Source: Myxococcales bacterium (lineage in GTDB: Bacteria; Myxococcota_A; Polyangia; Nannocystales; Nannocystaceae). Taken from it: 64,000 nt of DNA. Below are positions 24,270 through 32,823 of the stretch, in pieces (the first letter of the stretch is position 1; each line of letters opens with the position of its first letter). The stretch spans positions 33,900 through 97,899 of the forward strand of contig JAAZXR010000004.1 of NCBI GenBank assembly GCA_014240065.1, read 5' to 3'. Made by a program: the position numbers and the translations under genes. Under the pieces are notes generated by a model. The model was not told the origin of the DNA. It saw only the letters and a list, made by a program, of their open reading frames with translations, and did not search any database.

Positions 24270-26000
24270 ATGAGTATCCCCTCCGACCGCAGTTCCGACC
24301 GCACCGCTGGCAGCGCGACGCGCTTCATTCTTGAGGTCGATGGAGAACAAGTCTCCATCGGACCCGAAGACATCGTCCGCATGGTAGAGACAGGCGCCGT
24401 CCCGTTGGAGACCCCAGTTTCGCTGTCCGGATCGACCCGTAAGGCGCCCTTGCGCCGCTGGATTCGAGAGCTCGTCTTCACGGCGGATGAACAAAATCGG
24501 ATTTCGGGGTTGTCAGAGGCCCCGTACCGCTCTTTGTTCGAGGTCGCCTTCGACGATGCACCGATCGGAATCGTGCTCTCCGACCTCAGCGGCCGAATCG
24601 TCCGATCAAATCGGGCCGCGGTCGAATTCCTCGGCCGGAGCGCCGACGATCTAACCGGGCGGGCCGTGGGCGAGCTGAGCTACGGGGAATCCCGCGAGGA
24701 AGAGATCGTGCTCGGTAACGAGCTCATCGCGGGGAAGATTAAGTCGTTCCAGGTGGAGAAGCAGTTTCTCCACTCATCTGGCGCGATCCTCGACGCGATC
24801 GTGGGGCTGTCGATACTCAAGAGCACTGTGAGTCGGCCTGCCAGGGTCATCGCACATATCACCGATACACGCGAACAAAAACAGCTGGAGAAGGCCGCCG
24901 CAGAGGCGGAGAAGCACCAAGCGATCTCCGACTTCGCCGGCGGCCTCGCTCACGATCTGAACAATCTCCTCACCTCGATCATTTCAAACACCGCGCTCGC
25001 GCGCGAAGCTCCCGAAGAGGTGTCCGACTCTCTACGCGGGATCGACGTCGCGGTCGCGACCGCAGAGCGACTCGTCGGACAATTGCAGTCGCTCGATTCG
25101 TCCGCGAGCGTTGAACCAGCTGAGCTTGACATCGACCAGTCGATCAGCGCGACGCTCCCGCTGCTCAACAGCCTCCTCCCGGCGGGCGCTGCGCTCGAGA
25201 CCTCTCTCCACTGCCCGTCCATGACGGTGATGATCAATGCCTCGCAATTCGAACAGGTGCTGTTGAACTTGGTCGTCAACGCGGGGCTCTCGCTCGTCGA
25301 CGGCATCGGCACCATCAGGATCCGAACAACCCAGACTTCGCCCCGTGAACACGGTGCTCCGACGCTCACGGTGGAGGTCGAGGACACCGGTGAAGGGATG
25401 TCTCAGTCGCTCATCGAGCAGATATTCCAGCCGTTTTTTAGCACCCGAAAGCAAGCGGGCGGGACCGGCCTCGGCCTCGCGACGGTCGCCACGATCGTCG
25501 CCCGATCTGGGGGGAAGATCAGCGTATCGTCGGTCCCAAACGAGGGATCCAACTTCAAGGTCCAGTGGCCGCTCTTTGATCGGAGCCGCGGCGACGCGCG
25601 CGCGCGCGGCGCCCAGCCACGGCCACGGCCACTGGAGGGGCTGCGAGTCCTCATCGTCGATGACCAGCCGGACATCGTTCGCATTCTTCGCAGACTCCTC
25701 CACCGAGAGCGATGCGAGGTCGTCACGGCCACGTCAGTGAGTCACGCGAGGGAGCGGCTTCGAGCGCAGGGTCCATTCGACGTTGTCGTCTCCGATATTA
25801 TCCTCGACGATGGTCAAGGCACGGACCTCTACCTCTTCGCCCAAGCCGAGGAGATTGAAGGAAAGTTCGTGTTCATGTCTGGTTTTGGAGGCTCCCATAT
25901 CGAGGATGTAATCGGCACCTCGGACTACCACTTCATGCGCAAGCCGTTCATGCCGAACGACGTCCGAGCGATCCTGATTCAGGCCGCCGGCCGGTCTTAG
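24270..26000 (+). CDS. Soluble hybrid histidine kinase (PAS-HisKA-HATPase-REC)
   Basis: 576 residues from ATG 24270. Residues about 18-70 (FILEVDGEQVSIGPEDIVRM) resemble a GYF-2-like input module found before many deltaproteobacterial sensors. A PAS domain spans about 85-200 (FDDAPIGIVLSDLSGRIV). The dimerisation H box is GGLAHDLNNLLTS. The ATPase domain has NLVVNAGLSLV, DTGEGMS, PFFSTRKQAGGTGLGL. The receiver domain at about 455-570 has VLIVDDQPD, the phosphoacceptor in VVVSDIILDDG, and the lysine in FMRKPF. There are no membrane segments. An isolated TAGACT at 24190-24195 may be its -10. The output partner is not in the window. Confidence 0.95.
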   Translation: MSIPSDRSSDRTAGSATRFILEVDGEQVSIGPEDIVRMVETGAVPLETPVSLSGSTRKAPLRRWIRELVFTADEQNRISGLSEAPYRSLFEVAFDDAPIGIVLSDLSGRIVRSNRAAVEFLGRSADDLTGRAVGELSYGESREEEIVLGNELIAGKIKSFQVEKQFLHSSGAILDAIVGLSILKSTVSRPARVIAHITDTREQKQLEKAAAEAEKHQAISDFAGGLAHDLNNLLTSIISNTALAREAPEEVSDSLRGIDVAVATAERLVGQLQSLDSSASVEPAELDIDQSISATLPLLNSLLPAGAALETSLHCPSMTVMINASQFEQVLLNLVVNAGLSLVDGIGTIRIRTTQTSPREHGAPTLTVEVEDTGEGMSQSLIEQIFQPFFSTRKQAGGTGLGLATVATIVARSGGKISVSSVPNEGSNFKVQWPLFDRSRGDARARGAQPRPRPLEGLRVLIVDDQPDIVRILRRLLHRERCEVVTATSVSHARERLRAQGPFDVVVSDIILDDGQGTDLYLFAQAEEIEGKFVFMSGFGGSHIEDVIGTSDYHFMRKPFMPNDVRAILIQAAGRS

Positions 26001-26040
26001 ACCCGTCCGTTTTGGGCTACTCTTCGCCCGCGCGGGGGCG

Positions 26041-26046
26041 TACACT
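26041..26046 (+). promoter_or_regulatory. Candidate -10 box (TACACT) of rhodanese gene
   Basis: TACACT ends exactly 6 bases before ATG 26053, the spacing for transcription starting at the A of the start codon. Confidence 0.55.
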
Positions 26047-26052
26047 CGGCGA

Positions 26053-26502
26053 ATGGATCGCGCTCGCCTTTTCGTCTCCCTGGCGCTTTCGATGGGCCTC
26101 AGCTCCTGCGCGAAGGACGTTGGAGGATCCGCCGGACCGCTGCCGTCGGCCGAGGCCGGGCGCGTGGAGTCCCCCGCCGCAGGGCGCCTCCCCGACAGAG
26201 ACATCCCCCTCGCGAAGCGGCTCATCACCGAAGAGCGGGCGGTGGTCCTCGACGTGAGGAGCATCGAAGAGTGGAATTCCGCGCACTACGAGGGCGCGCT
26301 CCTTATCCCCCACACAGAAATCAAGGCGAGATTGAGCGAGGTCGTCCGCGCGGTTGACGGCGATCGACACCGCCCGCTCGTCCTCTACTGTCGCTCTGGT
26401 CGTCGAGCGGATCTGGCCCGCGCGGCGCTGGAGTCCGAGGGCTTCACGCGCGTCACAAACGCGGGGGGGCTCGTCGACCTGTGCCCGGACTGCGCGCGCT
26501 AG
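26053..26502 (+). CDS. Rhodanese-domain lipoprotein
   Basis: 149 residues. The signal LFVSLALSMGLSSC ends at a lipobox-like Cys19. The rhodanese domain (about 50-140) has VVLDVRSIEEWNSAHYEGA and the active-site loop LYCRSGRRAD, with catalytic Cys in CRSGRR. These domains transfer sulfur from thiosulfate or bind thiols. An envelope-anchored single-domain form suggests thiol or sulfur handling in the periplasm. The C-terminus carries a CPDC pair (LVDLCPDCAR). A -10 box six bases before ATG supports this start and suggests a leaderless transcript. Confidence 0.9.
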   Translation: MDRARLFVSLALSMGLSSCAKDVGGSAGPLPSAEAGRVESPAAGRLPDRDIPLAKRLITEERAVVLDVRSIEEWNSAHYEGALLIPHTEIKARLSEVVRAVDGDRHRPLVLYCRSGRRADLARAALESEGFTRVTNAGGLVDLCPDCAR

Positions 26503-26587
26503 AGGGCCTCGAACACCTCGAGCGCGGTCGTCGGCCGGGCGCGACCCACACCCACAAGATTGGGCTCAGAGAGCCATGGGAGCCTGG

Positions 26588-26593
26588 TATGGT
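26588..26593 (+). promoter_or_regulatory. Candidate -10 box (TATGGT) of amino-acid oxidase gene
   Basis: TATGGT ends 7 bases before ATG 26601. The intervening GGAGGTG is also a strong ribosome-binding site, so this may be a chance match. Confidence 0.3.
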
Positions 26594-26600
26594 GGAGGTG

Positions 26601-27623
26601 ATGCGAGGCGTTCGGGTTGTCGTAATCGGGGCAGGAGTCAGCGGTCTCACGGCGGCGAGCGAGCTAGTCTCGCGTGGGGCGCACGTGGAGATCTGGGCCA
26701 AGCAACGACATCCCCATACGACGAGTGATGTCGCGGCGGCGTTCTGGCACCCCTTCTTGGTAGAGGAGACTCCGCGAGTCGAGCGGTGGGCGACGGTGGC
26801 CTACCGGCGATTCTCGGAGCTCGCCGAGCGACACCCTGAATCGGGGGTGCGGATGGTGCCGGTGCGCGAGTTCTTCGGTGAGACCGCCGCGCCCCCCGCC
26901 TGGCTCCAGCGAGTCGAGGGACACCGACTCCTCAGTGACGAGGAGCTCCCGGTCGACCGAAGCACCGGGCGGGCGTTCGTTGCCCCCATCATCGAGACAA
27001 ACCTCTACCTCCCCTGGCTTGAGCGGCGACTCGACCGCGCGGGATGTGTCTTTCGCCGCCGACATCTCACCGAGATCGACGCGGCGTTTGAGTCGGCGAC
27101 GCACGTGGTGAACGCGACTGGCATCGGCGCGGCCTCCTTGACAGGTGACGAATCGCTGCGACCCGTTCGCGGCCAGGTGGTCCGCGTCGACGGCTCGTCG
27201 CTTCACGGAGAGCGGAAGGTCACCCTCGACAGCGGGGACCCCTTGGGTCCGATCTATATCGTACCGCGAAGCCATGACGTGGTCATCGGCGCCTCGGCGG
27301 CTCCGTCCGCTGACACCGCCGCGCGGGAGTCGGAGACGGCGTCGCTGCTGCGGCGCGCCCGCGGCCTCTCCCCGGCGCTCGCCTCGTCTACGGTCACCGC
27401 CGTGGCCGTCGGCCTGCGACCGTGGCGGCCGACAATTCGCCTCGAACACGAGGAGCGCCCACGCGGCGCTGTGTTTCACTGCTACGGGCACGGTGGCGCG
27501 GGAATCACCCTGTCTTGGGGGTGCGCCGAGGCGCTGGTCGATCTCATGGAGGCAGTGACCGCGCTCACAGGCCCCGGCAAGAGCGCGCGCACCGACCAGG
27601 CACCGCCCGCGACGTTGAGGTAG
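26601..27623 (+). CDS. FAD-dependent D-amino-acid oxidase family protein
   Basis: 340 residues from ATG 26601, chosen over the 26481 and 26589 starts because GGAGG precedes it by 5 bases. The FAD-binding N-terminus is VVVIGAGVSGLTAASEL, with DVAAAFWHPF in the second loop. The substrate domain has SLRPVRGQVVRVDG, GPIYIVPRSHDVVIGAS, and the C-terminal FAD contacts HCYGHGGAGITLSWG. This is the DAO/DASPO branch, which oxidises D-amino acids to oxo acids, ammonia and peroxide. It lies just ahead of the serine-palmitoyltransferase-like gene, separated by a hairpin and a short repeat, so cotranscription is uncertain. No export signal is visible. Confidence 0.9.
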   Translation: MRGVRVVVIGAGVSGLTAASELVSRGAHVEIWAKQRHPHTTSDVAAAFWHPFLVEETPRVERWATVAYRRFSELAERHPESGVRMVPVREFFGETAAPPAWLQRVEGHRLLSDEELPVDRSTGRAFVAPIIETNLYLPWLERRLDRAGCVFRRRHLTEIDAAFESATHVVNATGIGAASLTGDESLRPVRGQVVRVDGSSLHGERKVTLDSGDPLGPIYIVPRSHDVVIGASAAPSADTAARESETASLLRRARGLSPALASSTVTAVAVGLRPWRPTIRLEHEERPRGAVFHCYGHGGAGITLSWGCAEALVDLMEAVTALTGPGKSARTDQAPPATLR

Positions 27624-27640
27624 CGGCGGCAAGACCGCCG
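27624..27640 (+). terminator. Hairpin after amino-acid oxidase gene
   Basis: CGGCGG, loop CAAGA, CCGCCG begins directly after the stop codon. No U tract follows, so it may be a processing or 3'-end stability element instead of a true terminator. Confidence 0.35.
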
Positions 27641-27659
27641 TGACACCGCCGCCAACTCG

Positions 27660-27686
27660 GCCACCCCCGCCACCCCCGCCACCTCC
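27660..27686 (+). repeat. Three 9-bp tandem repeats (GCCACCCCC)
   Basis: Two exact copies and one with a single change (GCCACCTCC) in the intergenic region before the serine-palmitoyltransferase-like gene. A small direct repeat, probably slippage-derived. Confidence 0.7.
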
Positions 27687-27712
27687 GCGATGCATCGCCT
27701 CGGCGTTCGATG

Positions 27713-27718
27713 TAGCAT
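27713..27718 (+). promoter_or_regulatory. Candidate -10 box (TAGCAT) of spt-like gene
   Basis: TAGCAT ends 11 bases before ATG 27730 with no ribosome-binding site between. Same arrangement as other genes here, at the long end of the spacing. Confidence 0.3.
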
Positions 27719-27729
27719 CCACGGGCGAC

Positions 27730-29079
27730 ATGACCTGGCTTCACGACAAAACCGAAGAGCTCCTCACCCGGGTCAATGAGGTGAAGGAGAAGCGAGCGTT
27801 CCCCTTCTTTCGACCATTCGAGAATATCGGCTCGCGCGTGCGGGTCGGCCGAGGGAGCTATATCAACTTCACCTCGAACGACTATCTCGGCCTGTCCCAA
27901 TCTCCCAAGCTCATCAAGCCCTCCCAAGCCGGCACCGCGGCCTACGGCACGGGCCTCGGGAGCGCGCGACTGCAAGCGCACAGCGTACGCCACGAGCTCC
28001 TCGAACAGCGCCTGGCGACCTGGCTCGGATACGAAGCGTGCTGCAACCTCACCACGGGCTACCAGGCCCTGGTTGGATTCCTCTCTAGCTACCTCGACGA
28101 CGACGTGACGGTGGTGTTGGATCGGCTCAACCACGCCAGCATCATCGACGGCGTCTTGCTCGCCAAGGGGCAACACCCCGATCTCGAGATTCGGTTCTTT
28201 AAGCACAACCGGATGAAGTCGCTGCGCAAGGTGCTCAAGACCGCCGAGCACAGCAAGAAGATGGTGGTCGTGGAGGGGCTCTACAGCGTCGATGGTGACT
28301 TCGGCAAGCTCGATGACATCGTCCAAGTGTGTCGAGAAGAAGGCGCGGTCCTCGTCGTCGACGACGCCCACGGACTCGGCACGCTCGGCCCCACCGGCAG
28401 GGGCGTCCCCGAGATGTACGGCGTCGAACGTGACGTGGACGTCCTGATCGGCACCTTCTCAAAATCCTTCGGCACCATCGGAGGGTTCGTGGTCGCGGAT
28501 CAATCGATCATCGACTATATGAAGCTCACCGCCCGGGCGTTCATGTTCTCGGCGTCGCTGCCGATCGGCCTCGTGGAGGCGGCCCTCGCGGCCCTCGATA
28601 TCATCGAAGAAGATCGCACGCTCCAGCACCGGCTCGAAGACAACGCAAAATTCTTTCGAGAGGGGCTGGTAGACTTGGGCTTCGACCTCGGCGACAGCCA
28701 CACGCACATCACCCCGATCTTCATTAACGACGAAGAAAAAGCGATGACCTTCGCCGCGTACCTCTACCACGGCGCCGGCGTCATCATGATGCCCTTCATC
28801 TCCCCGGGAGTGCCCGCGGGCACGGAGCGCCTGCGCTGTAACGTGACCGCCGCCCACACCCGCGCGGAGATGGGATACACCCTCGAGGCGCTGGCCGAGG
28901 TGGGCCGGCAGCTCGACATCATCCCTGGAGCGAAGAAGACCAACTTCTCATCGATGCAAAAGGCCATGTGGCTCGCCGAGCACAAGCTCCGCGGGCTGAA
29001 GTCTGGCGGGATCCCGTTCTTGGTGGACGAGATCGGCGACGCCGCGGAGCGCATCCAGCGCTGGCGTACGACCCGGTAG
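27730..29079 (+). CDS. Alpha-oxoamine synthase, probable serine palmitoyltransferase
   Basis: 449 residues from ATG 27730; the upstream part of the frame is a proline-repeat artefact. PLP enzyme of the AONS family: NFTSNDYLGLS (46-56), GTGLGSARL, His135 stacking on PLP in RLNHASIID, VVDDAHGLGTLG (209-220), and the Schiff-base lysine Lys245 in TFSKSFG. The family includes serine palmitoyltransferase, KBL, HemA and BioF. I favour serine palmitoyltransferase because no biotin, threonine or haem genes surround it, the N-terminus resembles bacterial SPT, and Myxococcota make sphingolipids. The C-terminus is extended by about 50 residues relative to the shorter homologues. Next comes a hotdog-fold gene, also a lipid-type enzyme. 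Confidence 0.85.
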   Translation: MTWLHDKTEELLTRVNEVKEKRAFPFFRPFENIGSRVRVGRGSYINFTSNDYLGLSQSPKLIKPSQAGTAAYGTGLGSARLQAHSVRHELLEQRLATWLGYEACCNLTTGYQALVGFLSSYLDDDVTVVLDRLNHASIIDGVLLAKGQHPDLEIRFFKHNRMKSLRKVLKTAEHSKKMVVVEGLYSVDGDFGKLDDIVQVCREEGAVLVVDDAHGLGTLGPTGRGVPEMYGVERDVDVLIGTFSKSFGTIGGFVVADQSIIDYMKLTARAFMFSASLPIGLVEAALAALDIIEEDRTLQHRLEDNAKFFREGLVDLGFDLGDSHTHITPIFINDEEKAMTFAAYLYHGAGVIMMPFISPGVPAGTERLRCNVTAAHTRAEMGYTLEALAEVGRQLDIIPGAKKTNFSSMQKAMWLAEHKLRGLKSGGIPFLVDEIGDAAERIQRWRTTR

Positions 29080-29133
29080 CCAGGGACAGCAGGGTCCGAG
29101 GCCGGCGCCGCCACACGCTGGGTTCTCCGCTGC

Positions 29134-29139
29134 TACACT
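29134..29139 (+). promoter_or_regulatory. Candidate -10 box (TACACT) of DUF4442 gene
   Basis: TACACT ends exactly 6 bases before GTG 29146. There is no ribosome-binding site between them, which favours a leaderless transcript. Confidence 0.55.
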
Positions 29140-29145
29140 CCCGCC

Positions 29146-29667
29146 GTGAGCGCCTCTCCCTTCTCCTTCTCGCGCATCGTCCCATCGCTCGACGGCGACA
29201 CCAACCTCGTCCGCGTGGCGTGGGATCGGCTCAGCCCTGCCCCCGGCGGGAAGGCGGTCTTCAGCAGGCTCGTAGGACGCATGGCGGCGTATACAGGGAG
29301 CGTCGGCGCGCGCGTCGAGATCCTCCGCCCTGGATACTCCGAAGTTTCCATGCGGGACCGCCCCTCCGTGCGCAACCACCTCAAGTCAATTCACGCCGTC
29401 GCGCTCGCCAACCTCGCGGAGCTGACCGGCAATATCGCGGTCGCCTACGGGATGCCGGACGACGCGCGGTTTATCGTCACCGGGCTGCACATGAGCTACC
29501 TGAAAAAGGCCCGCGGCACCGTCCGCGGCGTGTGTGAGGCGCCCGTGCCGACGACGAACGCGCGCGAGGAGATCGACGTGCACGTGCGGATCATCGACGC
29601 CTCCGGGGAGGTCGTGACCACGAGCATTCTCAATACGCTGATCGGCCCGAAGCCCTCCCGCTCGTGA
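29146..29667 (+). CDS. Hotdog-fold DUF4442 protein (thioesterase-like)
   Basis: 173 residues from GTG 29146. Conserved features of DUF4442: a GKAVFSRLVGRMAAYTGSVGA-like first helix, then RVEILRPGYSEVSMRDRPSVRNHLKSIHAVA (given in part), the central helix ALANLAELTGNIAVA, and a sheet with FIVTGLHMSYLKKARG. Related hotdog proteins act on acyl-CoA or acyl-ACP. Its place after the serine-palmitoyltransferase-like gene suggests a role in acyl supply or release, but a -10 box just before GTG means it can be transcribed alone. Cytoplasmic. Ends 10 bases from the convergent recJ stop. Confidence 0.8.
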   Translation: MSASPFSFSRIVPSLDGDTNLVRVAWDRLSPAPGGKAVFSRLVGRMAAYTGSVGARVEILRPGYSEVSMRDRPSVRNHLKSIHAVALANLAELTGNIAVAYGMPDDARFIVTGLHMSYLKKARGTVRGVCEAPVPTTNAREEIDVHVRIIDASGEVVTTSILNTLIGPKPSRS

Positions 29668-29677
29668 GCCCGACGCC

Positions 29678-31417
29678 TCAGCTCGCGCTCTTCCAGATTC
29701 GTAGGATCCGGAGGGACACTCGATCGCTGCCGCGATACAGATCAAACTCAGGCTCGTACAAAAAACTCACCCTGTCTCCCGGGTTGATGGGCGCCGCCCC
29801 CTCCCCAAAGACGACCGCGCGATGCTCGGTGCCCGCCTGCTCCAACACCAACTCAAGGTGTTGCTCCGCGAACACCTTCCGCATCCGGACGCGCGCTCCT
29901 TCGCACAGCAACGCCGGGGCGGCGAACCCCTGACCGAAGGGCCCCGCGCGCCGAATGTCCCTCAGCAGCGCAGGGACCACGTCTCCCAGCCCGAACTCAC
30001 CGTCGAAGTAGACCGCTGGATCCTCGACGAGGTCTTCTTTTTGGCGAGTCACAGCCTCCTCGACCGCCCGCGTAAACGCTCCTAGCTGGGCGCGCTCCAG
30101 CGAGAATCCCGCCGCCGCCGTGTGTCCTCCATGCCGAATCAACAGCGAGGAGGTCTCTTTGAGGACGCGGTGGACATCGATGGCGCCGTGGGTCCGCGCG
30201 GAGCCGCGAAGTTCCCCGCTCACCTCGTCTTCCGACATCACAAACGCCGGCCGAGCGTAGCGTGAAGCCAACGACGACGCGGCGATACCCACCACGCCAT
30301 GCATCCAGCGAGGGCTCGATAGCGCGATGGCGTGCCGCTCGAGCGACGAGGGGTCACTGTCGATGGCGGCGCCTGCCTCCGCGACCACCTCCTGCTGGAA
30401 TCGCTTGCGAGCGCGGTTGATCTCTTCCACGGCTCGGAGGATCGGCGCCGCCTCTTTCGCCGATCCCGCGCACATCAGCTGCAGCGCAGGATCCGCCGGC
30501 CCGATCCGCCCAGGCGCGTTGAGACGTGGCCCTACCGTGAACGCCACGAAGTTCTCCGTCACCTCATCCGCAGCGCCGACGCGACCTCTCCGCAGCAGCG
30601 CCTGCAGCCCCGGCCGGCGCCGCATCGAAGGCGACCGCAGCCCTTGATGCACCAGCACCCGGTTCTCTCCGATGAGCGGCACCATGTCACACACTGTCCC
30701 GATCGCCGCCAGATCGAGCCACGCGCGCGGGTCGGGAATTGAGCGCTCCCCCCCTGCCATGGCCCGCAAGCGGGTCCTCAACGACGCGCATAAATAAAAC
30801 GCCACACCGGCGGAGCATAGAAACTTGAACTCGAACGCGCACCCTCGCTGCCAAGGGTTGATGAACGCGTCCGCCGGTGGATCGGTCGCAGGGACCTGGT
30901 GGTGATCGATGACAATGGTCTTCACGCCCGCCCCTCGAAGCCACGCCAGCGACTCGTGATCGGAGGTCCCACAGTCCGCTGTGATCACGAGGCCGCACTT
31001 CGCCTCCTGGAGCTCGCGCGCCGCCTCGAGATGGAAACCATATCCGCCAGATCGGGAAGCCACAGCTGCGACCACGTCCACGCCCACCGCTCGCAGGAAG
31101 GTGCTCACGATGCTCGTGGAGGTGACCCCGTCCGCGTCGTAGTCTCCGAACACCCCGACGCGGACGCCTCGTTCGATGGCGTCGACCAAGAGATCGAGCG
31201 CCTCCTCGAACCCCGCCATCCCGGTGGGCGGCCGCAAGTGGGCCAGCTTGGGCGCGAACCATCGCGCGAGCTCCTCGACGCTCATTTCAGGGCGACGCGA
31301 CAAGGTGAGGCGCGCCGAGATCGCGGGGATGTCCAGCGCTCGCGAGGCATCGTCCGCGCGCCGCGCCGCCGCCTCCGAAGCCCGGGGAGAGAGTAGCGGC
31401 GGTCGCTCAGAAAACAT
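29678..31417 (-). CDS. recJ: Single-stranded-DNA-specific exonuclease RecJ
   Basis: 579 residues from ATG 31417. DHH-family motifs are complete: VGVFGDYDADGVTST (motif I), VITADCGTSD (motif II), VIDHHQVP (DHH motif III), and DLAAIGTVCDMVPL (motif IV). The DHHA1 region contains HGGHTAAAGFS, and an OB-like C-terminus with a beta-rich tail (VSFLYEPEFDLYRGSDRVSL) follows. RecJ degrades single-stranded DNA 5' to 3' in recombination and mismatch repair. It starts 8 bases after secF ends and is probably the last gene of the yajC-secD-secF run, a linkage common in deltaproteobacteria. Confidence 0.96.
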   Translation of the reverse strand: MFSERPPLLSPRASEAAARRADDASRALDIPAISARLTLSRRPEMSVEELARWFAPKLAHLRPPTGMAGFEEALDLLVDAIERGVRVGVFGDYDADGVTSTSIVSTFLRAVGVDVVAAVASRSGGYGFHLEAARELQEAKCGLVITADCGTSDHESLAWLRGAGVKTIVIDHHQVPATDPPADAFINPWQRGCAFEFKFLCSAGVAFYLCASLRTRLRAMAGGERSIPDPRAWLDLAAIGTVCDMVPLIGENRVLVHQGLRSPSMRRRPGLQALLRRGRVGAADEVTENFVAFTVGPRLNAPGRIGPADPALQLMCAGSAKEAAPILRAVEEINRARKRFQQEVVAEAGAAIDSDPSSLERHAIALSSPRWMHGVVGIAASSLASRYARPAFVMSEDEVSGELRGSARTHGAIDVHRVLKETSSLLIRHGGHTAAAGFSLERAQLGAFTRAVEEAVTRQKEDLVEDPAVYFDGEFGLGDVVPALLRDIRRAGPFGQGFAAPALLCEGARVRMRKVFAEQHLELVLEQAGTEHRAVVFGEGAAPINPGDRVSFLYEPEFDLYRGSDRVSLRILRIWKSAS

Positions 31418-31425
31418 CGCGGCGG

Positions 31426-32805
31426 CTACCCTTGGGGCCTGCGCCTGCGCCTGCGCGTTTTCTTCTCGCCGCTGGATGTTGTGGGAGCGTCGTCGTCGTC
31501 ACCCCCCGCCGTCGGCGCAGCAGGCGTCGACGGGGCGTTCGAGCCCTCGCCCCCTGGCTGGCCAGCGCTCGCGAAGATGGTCCCGGTCCCCTCTTGCTCC
31601 TCGCTCCCTGCGAGCAGGTGTCCCTTGCCCTTGTAGAAGCGATTGTTCACCCATAAGAACACCGGGGAGGCCACGAACAGGCTCGAGTAGGTCCCGACGA
31701 TGACCCCGATGAAGAGCGCGAAGGCGAAGTCCTTGATGGGACCGCTACCGAGCACCCAGGTCGAGAGGACCACGAGCAGCGTGGTCCCAGAGGTGAGCAC
31801 CGTCCGGCTGAGCGTCTCATTGAGGGCGCGGTTGGTCGTCTCCTCGATGGGCGCGTCTCGATCCAGCGCGACGCGCTCGCGGATTCGGTCAAAGACGACG
31901 ATGGTGTCGTTGATGGAGTATCCAATGATCGTGAGCAACGCCGCGATCGTCTGGAGGTTAAACTCCTTCCAGAACAACGCGAACATGCCCGTCACGATGA
32001 TGGTGTCGTGCGTCAGCGCGACGATGCCGCCGGGCGCGAAGCGCAGGTCAAAGCGCACCATGACGAACAGGAAGATGAAGCCGAGGGCATACAACATGGA
32101 GAGCGCACCATCGACTTTAAGGCGGGCGCCCACCTTCGGCCCCACGGTCTCCGAGGACACGATGCGCAGCACGGAGCCCTCGCCGAGCGCCGCGTCCAGG
32201 TCGCTCAACATGCGCGAGCCGACGGCGACCAGGGTGAAGTCCACGGGGAATTCCCCCTCTTTGCCGACCCCGGGATCGGCCTGGCCTTCGCAGCCGGCCT
32301 CATTGAGGCGCTTTTCCACCTCGGCGTAGTCTGGCTTGGCGCCGTAGTTCAAAAAGATCTTCGAGCTGCCCTCGGGGCGCGCGAAGCCGCCGTCGAGCAA
32401 GGTCACCCCGTTCACGTCGGCCACGGCCGACTCGCACGCGTTGATGGTCTGCGTGGAGATGCTGACGGTCTCCTTGACCCGGATGAGCAACTCGCGCTCG
32501 GCGTCGGGAACCGCGACCGCGGAGGACCCCTCGTATCGCGGGTCATCGTCGTCGGAGGCGTAGTTTTGCAGCGCCTCCCTCACCTCTTCGAGGTCCGGCG
32601 CCTCGACAAACTCGACGCGCACCTGCGAGCCGCCTTGGAAATCGATTCCAAAGTTGAGCACGGCACCGCGAGTCGCCCAGTTATAGCCGAGCGCGCCGAT
32701 GGAGAGCACCATCAAGATCATCGAGAACAGCAGAAATCTGCGCTGACGAGTGACGAAGCTGATCGAGGTGCCGGAGGGGATGGCTTCAAAGAACTTTTGA
32801 GTCAT
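31426..32805 (-). CDS. secF: Protein translocase subunit SecF
   Basis: 459 residues, long for SecF. First membrane segment about 26-46 (LFSMILMVLSIGALGYNWA), then NFGIDFQGGSQVRVEF, the SecF signature. The periplasmic P1 domain is about 50-245. Five membrane segments follow, with SINDTIVVFDRIRE (the conserved loop between TM4 and TM5) and RTVLTSGTTLLVVLSTW. The last 70 residues are a low-complexity Ala/Gly/Asp tail ending in a run of Arg (TRRRRRRPQG), absent from most SecF proteins. It works with SecD as the proton-driven accessory of SecYEG. It begins 18 bases after secD. Confidence 0.96.
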   Translation of the reverse strand: MTQKFFEAIPSGTSISFVTRQRRFLLFSMILMVLSIGALGYNWATRGAVLNFGIDFQGGSQVRVEFVEAPDLEEVREALQNYASDDDDPRYEGSSAVAVPDAERELLIRVKETVSISTQTINACESAVADVNGVTLLDGGFARPEGSSKIFLNYGAKPDYAEVEKRLNEAGCEGQADPGVGKEGEFPVDFTLVAVGSRMLSDLDAALGEGSVLRIVSSETVGPKVGARLKVDGALSMLYALGFIFLFVMVRFDLRFAPGGIVALTHDTIIVTGMFALFWKEFNLQTIAALLTIIGYSINDTIVVFDRIRERVALDRDAPIEETTNRALNETLSRTVLTSGTTLLVVLSTWVLGSGPIKDFAFALFIGVIVGTYSSLFVASPVFLWVNNRFYKGKGHLLAGSEEQEGTGTIFASAGQPGGEGSNAPSTPAAPTAGGDDDDAPTTSSGEKKTRRRRRRPQG

Positions 32806-32823
32806 AGCGATAATCTCCCCAGT

